Below are positions 28,259-37,440 of a DNA stretch of 64,000 nt, in pieces. The notes below the pieces were generated by a model, which saw only the letters and a list, made by a program, of their open reading frames with translations, had not been told where the DNA came from and did not search any database. Made by a program: the position numbers and the translations under genes. The stretch lies in NCBI RefSeq assembly GCF_014217835.1, contig NZ_CP055263.1:434001-498000 (forward strand), given 5' to 3'. The DNA is from Metabacillus sp. KUDC1714. GTDB lineage: Bacteria; Bacillota; Bacilli; Bacillales; Bacillaceae. Position 1 is the stretch's first letter, and each line of letters begins with the position of its first letter.

Positions 28259-29638
28259 TTAGCTTTCGTTAAACGTTGTCTTTGCTTTTTCAATTGCAAT
28301 TCTAACCATATCAAAGCCAGTCCCACCAGCGCTCATCCGTTTTCTCACAGCTTCATAAGGATTAATAATCTCATATAAATCTTCTTCAAAGAGATCAGAG
28401 GACTTTTTATAATTCTCAAAAGGTAAATCTTTCAAGTAAATACCGGACTGGATACATTCATAGACAAGAGTACCAACAACCTCATGAGCTTCTCTGAATG
28501 GCATCCCTTTAGTAGAGAGATAATCAGCAAGCTCCGTTGCATTTGAGAAATCCTCTTTAGTAGCTTTCTCCATCTTCTCTTTATTTACTTTCAAAGTATC
28601 AATCATGCCAATAAAAATCTGCAGGCTACCTTCAATTGTTTTTACAGTATCAAACATACCTTCTTTATCTTCCTGAAGGTCTTTGTTATATGCCAATGGA
28701 AGTCCTTTTAAAATTGTCAGAAGAGACATTAAGTTCCCATATACTCTACCTGTTTTCCCTCTAATTAGCTCTGCCATGTCTGGGTTTTTCTTTTGAGGCA
28801 TGATGCTACTACCTGTTGCATATGTGTCATCCAACTCAATAAATTGGAACTCCTGTGAGCACCATAAAATAATTTCTTCACACAAGCGTGATAAATGCAT
28901 CATTAATAGTGAGCTATTACTTAAAAATTCAATAATAAAGTCCCGATCACTTACACCATCTAAGCTATTTTCATAAATCCCATCAAAATCAAGCTTTTTC
29001 GCTGTATATGCACGATCAATCGGGAATGTTGTCCCTGCAAGTGCAGCACTTCCTAATGGAGAAATATTTATTCGTTTAAATGATTCAGTAAATCTTTGTT
29101 TATCACGGTCAAGCATCCAGAAATAAGCCATTAAGTGATGGGCAAACGAAATCGGCTGTGCTCGTTGCAGATGTGTATAGCCAGGTAGAATTGTCTCTAC
29201 ATGGTTTTCAGCCTTTTCAACAAGTGATTTTTGTAGCCCTTCAATTAATTCAATAACCATCGCAACGTGTTTACGCAAATATAAGTGCATATCAGTAGCA
29301 ACTTGATCATTTCTACTTCTTCCTGTATGTAGTTTTCCACCAACAGGACCAATTTCATCGATTAACATCTTTTCAATGTTTAAGTGAATATCTTCATAGT
29401 TTACAGAAAAAGTGAGCTCATTTTTTTTCGCTTTTTCTAGAAGTGTTGTTAATCCATTTGAGATTTGCTCTGCCTCTTCTTCAGTGATAATTCCGCATTT
29501 GCCAAGCATATTAACATGTGCAAGACTACCAGTGATGTCTTCCTCAACTAATTCCTGATCAAAATGGATGGATGCGCCGAACTCATCCACCCATTGTTCA
29601 GGGGTTTTTTGGAAGCGTCCACCCCAAAGTTTTTTCAT
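28259..29638 (-). CDS. argH: Argininosuccinate lyase
   Basis: A 459-residue lyase that splits argininosuccinate into arginine and fumarate, the last step of arginine synthesis. Family signatures are seen: [18 protein letters not shown] (about 110-127), [17 protein letters not shown] (about 155-171) and the flexible catalytic loop [23 protein letters not shown] (about 279-301) with the catalytic serine. The ATG overlaps the argG stop by four bases, so argGH is a coupled pair. Confidence 0.97.
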   Translation of the reverse strand: MKKLWGGRFQKTPEQWVDEFGASIHFDQELVEEDITGSLAHVNMLGKCGIITEEEAEQISNGLTTLLEKAKKNELTFSVNYEDIHLNIEKMLIDEIGPVGGKLHTGRSRNDQVATDMHLYLRKHVAMVIELIEGLQKSLVEKAENHVETILPGYTHLQRAQPISFAHHLMAYFWMLDRDKQRFTESFKRINISPLGSAALAGTTFPIDRAYTAKKLDFDGIYENSLDGVSDRDFIIEFLSNSSLLMMHLSRLCEEIILWCSQEFQFIELDDTYATGSSIMPQKKNPDMAELIRGKTGRVYGNLMSLLTILKGLPLAYNKDLQEDKEGMFDTVKTIEGSLQIFIGMIDTLKVNKEKMEKATKEDFSNATELADYLSTKGMPFREAHEVVGTLVYECIQSGIYLKDLPFENYKKSSDLFEEDLYEIINPYEAVRKRMSAGGTGFDMVRIAIEKAKTTFNES

Positions 29639-30834
29639 ACTTCCACCTTCTTGTTTTTCACCATGCTATTCACTTTCGTAGGTAGTCCCCATAGCTCAAT
29701 AAAGCCAATTGCTGCATTATGATCAAATGCATCGTCTTTTGTATAAGTTGCAAGCTTTTCATCATATAAAGAGTACTCAGACTTTCTTCCTTCAACAATT
29801 GCATGACCTTTAAACAGCTTCACTCTAACTGTTCCAGTTACATATTTTTGTGTCTCTTGTAAGAAGGCATGTAATGCAGTCTTTAATGGTGAGAACCAAA
29901 GTCCGTTATAAATTAGTTCTGTTAACTTTTGCTCAATTACAGGTTTGAAGTGAGCAACTTCTTTAACTAATGTTAAGTCTTCAAGTTCTTTATGTGCTTT
30001 TATAAGAGTCATCGCACCAGGGCACTCATATACTTCACGTGATTTAATTCCAACAAGACGATTCTCAACATGGTCAATACGTCCAACACCATGCTTACCT
30101 GCAATTTCATTAAGTTCAAGGATTAGCTCATGAAGAGGATATGCTTTGTCATTAATTTTAACAGGAACACCTTGTTCGAATTGAATTTCGATTACTTCTG
30201 CTACATCAGGTGTTTTTTCTAATGGTGTAGTTAAATCATATGCCCCTTCAGGTGGTGCTGCCCATGGATCTTCTAGTACACCACATTCATTACTTCTACC
30301 CCAAAGGTTTTGGTCAATTGAATATGGACTGTCTAAATTAATTGGAATTGGAATATCGTTTTTCATTGCATATTCGATTTCTTCTTCACGAGACCAGCCC
30401 CATTCTCTTACTGGAGCAAGAACTTCAAGGTCAGGATTTAAAGCTTTAATCGATACTTCAAAACGTACCTGATCGTTTCCTTTTCCTGTACAGCCATGAG
30501 CAATTGCTACTGCATTTTCTTTTTCAGCAATTTCAACTAGCTTCTTAGCAATCAAAGGACGAGATAAAGCAGAAACTAGTGGATATTTCCCTTCATATAA
30601 TGCATGTGCTTGTAGAGCAACAAGTGCAAAATCTTTTGCATATTCTTCTTTTGCATCGATCATATATGATTCAATAGCTCCTACTTGAAGAGCCTTCTTT
30701 TGAACGAATGATGTATCTTTCCCTTCACCTACATCAAGGCAACATGCAACTACTGAATAACCTTGTTCTTGTAACCATTTAATTGCAACAGAGGTATCTA
30801 ATCCTCCGGAATAAGCTAACACAACTTTTTTCAT
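29635..30834 (-). CDS. argG: Argininosuccinate synthase
   Basis: A 399-residue ATP-dependent synthase that joins citrulline and aspartate. The PP-loop [15 protein letters not shown] is at residues 8-22, [14 protein letters not shown] near 116-129 and the citrulline/aspartate region [13 protein letters not shown] near 163. ATG start with AAGGAGG upstream. It leads argGH. A promoter (30905-30934) and two similar AT-rich boxes, candidate arginine repressor (AhrC/ArgR) sites, lie upstream. Confidence 0.97.
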   Translation of the reverse strand: MKKVVLAYSGGLDTSVAIKWLQEQGYSVVACCLDVGEGKDTSFVQKKALQVGAIESYMIDAKEEYAKDFALVALQAHALYEGKYPLVSALSRPLIAKKLVEIAEKENAVAIAHGCTGKGNDQVRFEVSIKALNPDLEVLAPVREWGWSREEEIEYAMKNDIPIPINLDSPYSIDQNLWGRSNECGVLEDPWAAPPEGAYDLTTPLEKTPDVAEVIEIQFEQGVPVKINDKAYPLHELILELNEIAGKHGVGRIDHVENRLVGIKSREVYECPGAMTLIKAHKELEDLTLVKEVAHFKPVIEQKLTELIYNGLWFSPLKTALHAFLQETQKYVTGTVRVKLFKGHAIVEGRKSEYSLYDEKLATYTKDDAFDHNAAIGFIELWGLPTKVNSMVKNKKVEV

Positions 30835-30852
30835 CTATTTGTTCCTCCTTGG

Positions 30853-30978
30853 TTGTATAAAAATGAATATATGTTTATAAAAATACATTTCTTGTATAGG
30901 TAACACTTTACCAACTGTATCCCTATTTCGTCAATAGAAAAATGCATATTTTCACAGATTCTTTGTATAAAAATTAAT
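30853..30978 (-). promoter_or_regulatory. argG promoter flanked by two candidate ARG boxes
   Basis: On the minus strand TTGACG (30929-30934), 18 bases and TAAAGT (30905-30910) form a promoter with an extended TGG before the -10. A 16-base element with plus-strand sequence TTGTATAAAAATGAAT lies downstream (30853-30868) and TTGTATAAAAATTAAT upstream (30963-30978); they differ at one base and are 110 bp apart. Both resemble the AT-rich half-dyad ARG box (TGWATWWWWATTNA). One box on each side of a promoter is the arrangement used for looped repression by AhrC. The arginine link is inference from the gene. Confidence 0.5.
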
Positions 30979-31111
30979 TAAAGAGAATAATTCGCCTGAA
31001 TATACCTCTTTTTTTACATGTCATGCATAAAAACTACATCAACTAGTTCATAGCTGTTTTTAATAAACTGTTGTAAAATGTGAGTAGATCAAATTTATGG
31101 AGGAATGGGAA

Positions 31112-31429
31112 TTGGACGAATATTTTGCCTATGATCCTAGATTAAAAATAAATTTACCTCGTTTGAATAAGAATTGGGATATGTATAGTGTTTCCATTCA
31201 GAATAGAATTTTAACCGACTGGGAAAAAATCCGTGGAGGAATTCCGGATCGGATTGCAGAGTTAGAGGATGAAATTAATCTGAAACAACATGCACTTAAT
31301 CATGAAGAAAACTTTAAGCGTTCTTGTCAACTAAACGAAGAAATTTCTGAACTTGCATCGATTATTAACGACCTCTGGATTTGGTTTCGTTTAACTCAAA
31401 ATATATCTTCAACGAAAATTCATTCTTAG
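31112..31429 (+). CDS. Hypothetical 105-residue protein
   Basis: Soluble and mostly helical; residues about 32-90 look like an antiparallel coiled coil (RIAELEDEINLKQHALNHEENFKRSCQ...), ending NDLWIWFRLTQ. I do not recognise a named family, though I believe similar proteins are found in other bacilli near moaB. I prefer the TTG at 31112, which has GGAGG 8 bases upstream, to the ATG at 31097, which overlaps that site. It is divergent from argG and convergent with moaB. Confidence 0.7.
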   Translation: MDEYFAYDPRLKINLPRLNKNWDMYSVSIQNRILTDWEKIRGGIPDRIAELEDEINLKQHALNHEENFKRSCQLNEEISELASIINDLWIWFRLTQNISSTKIHS

Positions 31430-31569
31430 AAATTCAAAAGGAACAGCGATACAAATTATATAAGCTGGCCAAAAGGCTTATTGATAGCTTGACTCTCTAC
31501 TCTAGTGTCACTGGTCTTACTCTAGACATAGTCCTAGGGATTAACACACATATTCATTTTATTCTTTAA

Positions 31570-31598
31570 AAGAAGGCTATACTATCAGCCTTCTTTTT
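31570..31598. terminator. Bidirectional terminator between the 105-residue gene and moaB
   Basis: Arms AGAAGGCT and AGCCTTCT around 8 bases with A and T runs outside; it serves both convergent genes. Confidence 0.85.
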
Positions 31599-32118
31599 AC
31601 TCCCTAACTAAATCTTTTCGAATTTCCCTGGTCACATGACCTAATTCAGGTAGAATCAGTTTTTCCAGTGCTAATTGAACAGCACCAGATGATCCTGGCA
31701 TTGCAAATACAGCTGTCTCCATTGAAACTCCTGCTACAGCTCTACTTAAAATTGCAGCAGAACCAATATCCTCTTGGTAACTTAACAAACGGAATATTTC
31801 TCCAAAGCCAGGAATCTCCTTTTCAATCAACGATTGAACGGCTTCTATTGTCACATCTCGTTTCGCAATACCTGTACCTCCATTGGTAAGGACTACATCA
31901 ATCTCTCGTGATTCACAGCCCTTTAAAACAGAACTACGTATGAGTGTTTTTTCATCTCTTACAATCTCATAATCAACAACGTTGTGACCGCTCTCTTCTA
32001 ACATCTTTTTAATTAGCTTACCACTTTTATCCGTTTCTTCATTTCTTGTATCACTAATTGTGATCACTTTACAATTCACAGAATGAGGAGCTTCAAGTTT
32101 ATGTTCAATACTACTCAT
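31597..32118 (-). CDS. moaB: Molybdenum cofactor biosynthesis protein MoaB
   Basis: A 173-residue MoaB/Mog-like protein that adenylylates molybdopterin or helps molybdate insertion. VITISDTRNEETDKSG (about residues 18-33), TNGGTGIAKRDVTIEA (about 80-95) and the late AMPGSSGAVQLALEKLILPELGH are family motifs. ATG at 32118 has AGGAGGG 5 bases before it; the extension to 32124 is a GTG inside that context. Four bases after an EcsC-like gene comes the moaB leader, so they may be co-transcribed. No other moa gene is in the window. Confidence 0.94.
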   Translation of the reverse strand: MSSIEHKLEAPHSVNCKVITISDTRNEETDKSGKLIKKMLEESGHNVVDYEIVRDEKTLIRSSVLKGCESREIDVVLTNGGTGIAKRDVTIEAVQSLIEKEIPGFGEIFRLLSYQEDIGSAAILSRAVAGVSMETAVFAMPGSSGAVQLALEKLILPELGHVTREIRKDLVRE

Positions 32119-32128
32119 TTGCACCCTC

Positions 32129-32971
32129 CTAGAAATTATGATTTTTTTCGTTTATTAATCTGTATTGATAAAATTTATTAGCTAGATCCGTAACTTGGCG
32201 TGTGAGCTGGTAATTAGCACCTGCACCAATCATGATACTTACTAGAGGAATACCGGAAATTAGCTTTCTTTTGAAAAGTGATAATACAGAAAGTTTAGCA
32301 ATTTGTTTCACTAAAAATTCCAAGCTATTAGAATTAGCTAATTCATCGTTCCCTTCATAAAAATAGTACATACCATTCTCTAAGTCTATTTCTTTTTTTA
32401 AGGCTTGCCATTGCTCATATTGAAGATGTTTAGGCATTAGAGAAGCGTGATAGACCTTTAAGGATGTCATCATTTCGTAAGGGTTATTAATTTCGTAACC
32501 ATAGCACATCGAAACCATTTGGATTGACCGTAAATTAAGAATTGTTTGTGCAGGTATATCAGTACCTGATAAAAGAATTCCACCTGTTCCTGTTATTCCA
32601 CCTTGTAATAAAGAATAAAGACGATGCTTAGACGTTTGAAGGTCAGCCAAATAATGTAGTTGATCAATTGGGAGCATGGATAAATCATTAATTTGCTGAA
32701 TGTCTTCATTTAACGCCTTAGCTGATAATAAAATTTGCTTTTTGGCATCCTGTTGAACAAAAGAACTTTGAATAAAGGAGTGTAAATTAAACAGACTAGC
32801 ATCAAGCTTTTTAAAAAATACTTGCTTCATAGATGTTGGAATTTCACCCATTTTGCGATTCATCCATTTATCAAATGTTCGTTGAAAATCGGTTCGAACA
32901 TCGTTTTGCAAATCAATTTCCCATCGTTTAATCTCATCTAAAATTGCCTTTTCACGTGCTGATTCATTCAT
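32129..32971 (-). CDS. EcsC family protein
   Basis: A 280-residue protein of the EcsC type. Features are the charged helical N terminus (EKAILDEIKRWEIDL), a glycine-rich segment GGITGTGGILLSGTDIPAQTILNLRSIQMVSMCYGYE (about 125-160) and a C-terminal GIPLVSIMIGAGANYQLTRQVTDLA, which looks amphipathic and membrane-associated. EcsC partners an ABC transporter (EcsAB) in B. subtilis, but no ecsA/ecsB is nearby, so this is a stand-alone paralogue of unknown role. ATG with AAGGAG upstream. Confidence 0.8.
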   Translation of the reverse strand: MNESAREKAILDEIKRWEIDLQNDVRTDFQRTFDKWMNRKMGEIPTSMKQVFFKKLDASLFNLHSFIQSSFVQQDAKKQILLSAKALNEDIQQINDLSMLPIDQLHYLADLQTSKHRLYSLLQGGITGTGGILLSGTDIPAQTILNLRSIQMVSMCYGYEINNPYEMMTSLKVYHASLMPKHLQYEQWQALKKEIDLENGMYYFYEGNDELANSNSLEFLVKQIAKLSVLSLFKRKLISGIPLVSIMIGAGANYQLTRQVTDLANKFYQYRLINEKNHNF

Positions 32972-33042
32972 CCTTTTGTCTCCTTATTCCTGTGTAATAA
33001 GTAGGTTATTTACGGGTGAATCTTGATATATTTATCATATCA

Positions 33043-33075
33043 CAAAAAGACAGTCGATTTCTTCTCGACTATCTT
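33043..33075 (-). terminator. Terminator behind the ackA relic
   Basis: On the minus strand GATAGTCGA/TCGACTGTC with loop of 7 and TTTTTGTG after it. It follows the relic stop codon at 33089 by 13 bases. Confidence 0.8.
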
Positions 33076-33088
33076 TGATCTTTTGTTA

Positions 33089-33136
33089 TTACTTTGCAAT
33101 GCGAACAACATCACGTGCGATGCAGTAATTCGTGAA
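33089..33136 (-). pseudogene. Relic of an ackA 3' end
   Basis: Translation of the minus strand gives FTNYCIARDVVRIAK followed by a stop. The end of intact AckA in this window reads [18 protein letters not shown] and stop. Ten of the last residues correspond (IARDV, RIA, and TN upstream), with the stop in nearly the same place and a terminator right behind. No further similarity is seen upstream (a TAA occurs 3 codons before), so this is a fragment, not a gene. It suggests that an ackA copy once ended here, or that the 3' end was duplicated when the two small genes 33158-33622 were acquired. Confidence 0.55.
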
Positions 33137-33157
33137 CGATTATTTATTGTAATGAAC

Positions 33158-33289
33158 TCAGCTTAAGGAGCAATTCTCTAATGAGTTACGATTTGGCTTT
33201 AGTGGATCGATTGCATTTTTAAAGTTAGTTACTTTTTTTTGTAGTCTAATAGTCGTAGAGGGACTAATTCCTTTTTGTATGGGAATCAT
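33158..33289 (-). CDS. Small candidate protein, 43 residues
   Basis: A 43-residue open frame (MIPIQKGISPSTTIRLQKKV...; C terminus NCSLS). Its only strong support is an excellent ribosome site, AAAGGAG 7 bases before the ATG. There is a terminator dyad (33335-33354) just upstream, so a promoter would have to lie in the short remaining space. No hydrophobic segment, not a signal peptide. It may be a genuine small gene or a leftover of a longer one. Confidence 0.4.
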   Translation of the reverse strand: MIPIQKGISPSTTIRLQKKVTNFKNAIDPLKPNRNSLENCSLS

Positions 33290-33327
33290 CCTAAAACTCC
33301 TTTCAAATAAAATTTAGATTTTAATCA

Positions 33328-33354
33328 AAATAAAGACACTCTTTAAAGAGTGTC
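33328..33354 (-). terminator. Terminator after the 89-residue gene
   Basis: GACACTCTTTAAAGAGTGTC (33335-33354) is a perfect 20-bp palindrome followed on the minus strand by TTTATTTT. It overlaps the stop codon of the gene at 33353. Confidence 0.8.
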
Positions 33355-33622
33355 AATCCATTAAACCCTCATCTATGTATACTTCCATTCCTTCCTCTTC
33401 CAGACATTCACCAAAAAATTTTATCTCTTTCTTATAGTCATAACTGATTACATTTAAATCTTGATCATCTGCATCATAAACAGCTACTACAACATCATTT
33501 GCGTATAAGTTTATATAATCATCAGTTCCTTTTAGTTGTGCTTCTACACTGAATTCCTGGCCTTTTATTATTTCTTTATTGGTCTTTAATGCTCTAGATA
33601 ATAACTCTTTAATTTCATTCAT
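33353..33622 (-). CDS. Hypothetical acidic 89-residue protein
   Basis: I do not recognise this protein. It is strongly acidic (MNEIKELLSRALKTNKEIIKG..., C terminus EVYIDEGLMD), with a helix at 1-22 and alternating beta-like segments (EFSVEAQLKG, YINLYANDVVVAVYDADD, LNVISYDY). Support for a gene: GGAGG 8 bases before the ATG and a terminator at its stop. It lies between intact ackA and the ackA relic and could have arrived with the rearrangement there. Confidence 0.7.
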   Translation of the reverse strand: MNEIKELLSRALKTNKEIIKGQEFSVEAQLKGTDDYINLYANDVVVAVYDADDQDLNVISYDYKKEIKFFGECLEEEGMEVYIDEGLMD

Positions 33623-33770
33623 TTGTGTAACCTCCTACAATTAGTTCTATATAGGTTGTAACATATTAGGCTGATTTAGTACAATTTATTATCGAAGTCA
33701 GGTCTTAGAAGAGCCTAAGACCCTTTACTGATGCTTCTTTTATATAATGTTCTAAAAATATTTACAAACA

Positions 33771-33815
33771 AATAAAGACAACCTCCCTCATGATAACCAT
33801 GAAAAAGGTTGCCTT
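33771..33815 (-). terminator. Terminator after ackA
   Basis: On the minus strand AAGGCAACCT pairs with AGGTTGTCTT around an inner stem CATG...CATG and is followed by TATTTG. It lies 58-103 bases past the ackA stop. Confidence 0.7.
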
Positions 33816-33873
33816 AATAAAAAAATAGGTGTTGGTTAGATGTACCTAATTAGACTATCGGAAAACGTTGAAC

Positions 33874-35064
33874 TCAGTGTGAAGCTATTCTCTGCACATC
33901 GCGTGCTATCATAACCTCTTCATTGGTTGGGATAACTAAAACTTTTACTGGTGAATGAGGGTAGCTGATGTATGCTTCCTCACCACGTACTTTATTAAGA
34001 GCTGGATCCCAATAAACACCCATAAACTCTAAGCCTTTTAATACTCGTTCACGTATTTCTGTACTATTTTCACCAATTCCAGCTGTGAAGATAATCGCAT
34101 CTACGCCAGACATTCTTGCTGCATAGGAACCAATATACTTGTGGATACGGCTTGCAAACACTTCAAGGGCAATTTTAGCTCGATCATTGCCTTCATTTGC
34201 TGCTTGTGTAATATCACGAAGGTCACTTGATAAACCTGAAACACCTAAAATTCCACTCTTTTTATTTAAGATATCTAGTACTTCGTCTGCAGATTTCCCT
34301 GTTTTCTCCATGATAAATGGTAGAAGTGCAGGGTCAATATTACCCGAGCGTGTGCCCATTGCAACCCCTGCAAGTGGAGTAAATCCCATAGAGGTGTCAA
34401 TTGATTTTCCACCTTCGATTGCAGCAATACTTGCACCGTTTCCTAAGTGACATGATATTAAACGTAGGTGTTCTACTGGTCTACCTAAAATTTCTGCAGC
34501 TCGTTCTGAAACATATTTATGTGATGTTCCATGGAAGCCGTACTTACGAATTCCAAAGTTCTCATAATATTCATAAGGTAAGCTATATAAGAATGATTGC
34601 TCAGGCATTGTTTGGTGAAATGCTGTATCAAATACTGCTACTGCATTAACATTTGGAAGCACTTCTTTAAATGCTTTTATACCAACTACATTTGCAGGAT
34701 TGTGAAGTGGAGCCAATTCAGAAAGGTTCTCAATTTGTTGTAAAGTTTCATCTGTAATAAGTGCAGAATCATTAAAGATTTCTCCACCGTGTACAACTCG
34801 ATGACCGATTCCTTCAATTTCATCTAAGGATCCGATAATTCCAAGATCAGTTAATTTTGATAAAAGAATTTTTACAGCAACAGCGTGGTCAGGTATATCT
34901 GTTACTTCTTTTTGATTTTCTCCATTTACTGAAATAGTAAATACAGAATCATTTATCCCAATTCTTTCTACTAAACCTTTAGTTAAAACTGTTTCGCTTG
35001 GCATTTCAAAAAGTTGAAATTTCAATGATGAACTACCAGCATTAATTGCTATAACTTTTGCCAT
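33874..35064 (-). CDS. ackA: Acetate kinase
   Basis: A 396-residue acetate kinase (acetyl phosphate plus ADP to acetate plus ATP), the substrate-level ATP step of overflow metabolism. N-terminal [18 protein letters not shown] (residues 3-20) is the first signature, RVVHGG near 88-93 contains a catalytic arginine, [12 protein letters not shown] carries the catalytic aspartate, and [28 protein letters not shown] near 205-232 is the second signature. ATG start with AAAGGAG. A cre and promoter upstream (35278-35335) have the geometry of CcpA activation. It has its own terminator. Confidence 0.97.
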   Translation of the reverse strand: MAKVIAINAGSSSLKFQLFEMPSETVLTKGLVERIGINDSVFTISVNGENQKEVTDIPDHAVAVKILLSKLTDLGIIGSLDEIEGIGHRVVHGGEIFNDSALITDETLQQIENLSELAPLHNPANVVGIKAFKEVLPNVNAVAVFDTAFHQTMPEQSFLYSLPYEYYENFGIRKYGFHGTSHKYVSERAAEILGRPVEHLRLISCHLGNGASIAAIEGGKSIDTSMGFTPLAGVAMGTRSGNIDPALLPFIMEKTGKSADEVLDILNKKSGILGVSGLSSDLRDITQAANEGNDRAKIALEVFASRIHKYIGSYAARMSGVDAIIFTAGIGENSTEIRERVLKGLEFMGVYWDPALNKVRGEEAYISYPHSPVKVLVIPTNEEVMIARDVQRIASH

Positions 35065-35277
35065 ATATTGTTACTCTCCTTTTTATTCCGTGCCGAAAGT
35101 TGGTAATACACGATATTAATCATGTAGACAAACAGTTAGACCCGAATCTTTCGTCTAATAAATAGTCGATAATAGACATACAATGTAGATTTTGTTTATT
35201 ATGAATCTTCCCATTTTGCTTATATTTTTACATTCTTATTCTTTGCAAAATGTTCACGATTATTATCTGCCTTTTCC

Positions 35278-35335
35278 ATTTAAACACTGACATATTAACA
35301 TTTCAAGAACTTGATTTAACTGGAATCGTTTACAA
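35278..35335 (-). promoter_or_regulatory. ackA promoter with upstream cre in activation position
   Basis: On the minus strand TTGAAA (35301-35306) and TTAAAT (35278-35283) are 17 bases apart, predicting transcription from about 35271. TTGTAAACGATTCCAG (35320-35335) matches 14 of 16 positions of the cre consensus, including the ARCG core. Its centre is about 56 bp upstream of the predicted start, where CcpA activates ackA in B. subtilis rather than blocking it. Confidence 0.7.
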
Positions 35336-35381
35336 CTAAAAGTCTTACAATTCTAATAATTAAGGTAATGGATTAAGTATT

Positions 35382-35540
35382 AAGAAAAGCGCAAGCGCCT
35401 TGAACAGACCCGACAGGCATAAGACGCTCAGGAATAGAAGACGTTCTTTGTCTTCAATTCCTGAGTGGCTTATGACCCCGAGGGTCTAGGCGCTGGAGCT
35501 AGACACCAAAACTGAGTAAGAAAAGTTATAAATTCTGATA
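35382..35540. repeat. Structured intergenic repeat, family A, copy 2
   Basis: About 160 bp nearly identical to copy 1 (1661-1820) and in the same orientation. It differs mainly in the outer stem (AAGCGCAAGCGCC here) and the apical loop near 35472-35486. The outer arms AGCGCCT and AGGCGCT can pair. It lies between the ytxK 3' end and the ackA promoter region. Confidence 0.88.
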
Positions 35541-35596
35541 CTATTCAAAAAGGAAACCCTAAGAAATAAGAGTCTCCTAATTAATCCAATATAATA

Positions 35597-36586
35597 TTAT
35601 TTATTTTCTCTAAACCATTGATCGATTTGCTTCATAATTGAATTCATTGCTTCTTTATTTGAGAATTTTGGTAATTCTGCAAGAATTGCTTGCTTAGGAG
35701 GTGTACTATTTTCACCCTTCTTTTGTAGAATCAAGATGCTCTTTCCATGCTTTTCATCTTTAAATAAGGATAACGGCAATTGAATAAATCCTTGAATAAT
35801 AGCCATCTTTCTAAGAAATTGATTTAGCTTCGGTGCTTCTTTCGTATCAAATAAGGAATTGGGAACAATAAAAAACAGATAACCATTTTCTTTCGCATGC
35901 TTCATGCTCTGCTCAATGAAAAGATGATGAGCATATGAGTGGCCTTCATCTGCCTTAAGTTCATATTTAGATGCTTCTATATCGTTAGGATAATAGCCAA
36001 CTGGTAAATCGCAGACAACAATATCAACTGGATCAATTAACAATCGCTCTAAGCTATCCTGATTGAAGAATTGCACAGGATGTTCTTGAAGATTTGCATT
36101 AATATATGCTAATTTAATTAGTAAATCATCGACATCTACACCATAGCTATCAACTTGTTCTAGCGTTAAATAATTCAGTATAGTTGTAAGTAAGTTTCCA
36201 GTCCCAACTGCGGGATCCAATACTGATATTTCCTTTTGATTACCGACAAATTTGCTTACTAAATAACCCAAAAATAAACCGATTGTATCTGGTGTCATTT
36301 GATGATTAGGATGCGCACCTTCTTTTAACCCTTTTAAAATTGCCAACTGATATGCTTTACGAAGCTCTTCATTACCAAAAGAATCTATTTTAATTGTTTC
36401 ATATTTACGTTTTAAACTTTTTTCTGTAATCTCGCTCAGATCTTCCTGTAGAATTGAACCATGAAAAATATTTTCGCCAGTTTCTGCAACTGCTTCTATG
36501 TAAGTCATGTTACATTCTTTCGCGATAAGATCTGCTGTTTCATTTATTACTGCAAACAAATTCTCTATTTTAGAAACTGTTTTCAT
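35597..36586 (-). CDS. ytxK: Class I SAM-dependent methyltransferase YtxK
   Basis: A 329-residue methyltransferase of the N6-adenine type fold. The SAM-binding motif DPAVGTGNLLT is near residue 120, and the catalytic motif position reads CDLPVGYY (about 190) instead of the usual NPPY/F; a helical N terminus (1-90) precedes the Rossmann domain. The substrate is unknown; it is adjacent to ackA in Bacillus. The ATG at 36586 has GAGGAGG 7 bases upstream. The frame extends to 36667 into a repeat remnant (36637-36693) and that part is rejected. Confidence 0.85.
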   Translation of the reverse strand: MKTVSKIENLFAVINETADLIAKECNMTYIEAVAETGENIFHGSILQEDLSEITEKSLKRKYETIKIDSFGNEELRKAYQLAILKGLKEGAHPNHQMTPDTIGLFLGYLVSKFVGNQKEISVLDPAVGTGNLLTTILNYLTLEQVDSYGVDVDDLLIKLAYINANLQEHPVQFFNQDSLERLLIDPVDIVVCDLPVGYYPNDIEASKYELKADEGHSYAHHLFIEQSMKHAKENGYLFFIVPNSLFDTKEAPKLNQFLRKMAIIQGFIQLPLSLFKDEKHGKSILILQKKGENSTPPKQAILAELPKFSNKEAMNSIMKQIDQWFRENK

Positions 36587-36636
36587 CCATTTTCCTCCTC
36601 GCCATCGTACTCTTCTCATTTTAGACATTGCAGAAC

Positions 36637-36693
36637 AAAAGCGCAAGCGCCTTGATGAATAGGACAACTCCTAATCTAGCTATTGTCCTAGCG
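36637..36693. repeat. Short degenerate relative of repeat family A
   Basis: Begins with AAAAGCGCAAGCGCCTTG, identical to the left end of copy 2, and then has its own stem TAGGACAA/TTGTCCTA (36660-36690) ending in GCG. The middle and right end of family A are missing, so it is a short variant or a remnant. It extends the open frame of ytxK artificially. Confidence 0.6.
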
Positions 36694-36707
36694 TAAAATT
36701 TTTATAC

Positions 36708-36733
36708 GACAAAAAAGACTGCCAAAAGCAGTC
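36708..36733 (-). terminator. Terminator after tpx
   Basis: On the minus strand GACTGC, loop TTTTG and GCAGTC are followed by TTTTTTG. It starts 27 bases after the tpx stop codon. Confidence 0.85.
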
Positions 36734-36759
36734 CCTTTATCTATGTTAGTCTTTGAACC

Positions 36760-37260
36760 TTATTGTGCAGACTTAGCAGCTTCAATTGCAGCTTCGTAGT
36801 TAGGATGATTTGTTGCTTCACTCACATACTCAACATATGTTACTTTGTCATTTGCATCAACAACAAATACAGCACGAGCTAATAAACGTAATTCTTTAAT
36901 ATGGACACCATATGCTTCACCAAAAGAAAGCTCACGGTGATCTGATAGAGTTTGCACATTTTCTAATCCATTAGCAGCACACCATCTTTTTTGAGCAAAT
37001 GGTAAATCCACACTAATTGTTAAAACTTCAACATTCTCTACTTTTGACGCATCTTCATTAAAACGGCGTGTTTGTGCATCACAAACCCCTGTATCAATTG
37101 AAGGTACGACAGAAATTAGACGAACCTTACCTTTTGAATCTGCCAGTGAAACAGGAGATAAATCGTTTGCCAGTATTGTAAAATCAGGTGCACTGTCTCC
37201 AACTTTCACTTCATTGCCTAACAATGTAACTGGGTTGTTCTTGAACGTAATAGAAGCCAT
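36760..37260 (-). CDS. tpx: Thiol peroxidase
   Basis: A 166-residue atypical two-cysteine peroxiredoxin that reduces hydroperoxides with thioredoxin. Peroxidatic C60 lies in [16 protein letters not shown] and resolving C94 in KRWCAANG. Length is exactly that of the family, which separates it from AhpC-type enzymes. ATG start with AAGGAGG. Own terminator downstream. Confidence 0.97.
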   Translation of the reverse strand: MASITFKNNPVTLLGNEVKVGDSAPDFTILANDLSPVSLADSKGKVRLISVVPSIDTGVCDAQTRRFNEDASKVENVEVLTISVDLPFAQKRWCAANGLENVQTLSDHRELSFGEAYGVHIKELRLLARAVFVVDANDKVTYVEYVSEATNHPNYEAAIEAAKSAQ

Positions 37261-37404
37261 ACCAAATTCCTCCTTTTAATTATGTACAGTGTAAATATAG
37301 CCTAGCTATCAAGATTTATCAATTGTTTTGAACTTTTAAAAATTCTAACTTTTTGCAAGACTTTGCAAAAGCATTTGTATCCCTCAATTATGAGAAATGA
37401 CCCA

Positions 37405-37440
37405 TAAAAAAAATTAACTGCCTAAACGGCAGTTAAAAAT
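37405..37440 (-). terminator. Terminator overlapping the ytfJ stop
   Basis: TTAACTGCC and GGCAGTTAA arms (about 37413-37435) with T runs; the TAA stop of ytfJ (37433-37435) is part of the stem. Confidence 0.8.

Noticed and set aside
31381..31569. 62-codon frame overlapping the 3' end of the gene at 31112
   Set aside because: TTG start with no ribosome site and a 49-base overlap with a better-supported gene. A frameshifted extension of the first gene was considered but no homology supports it.
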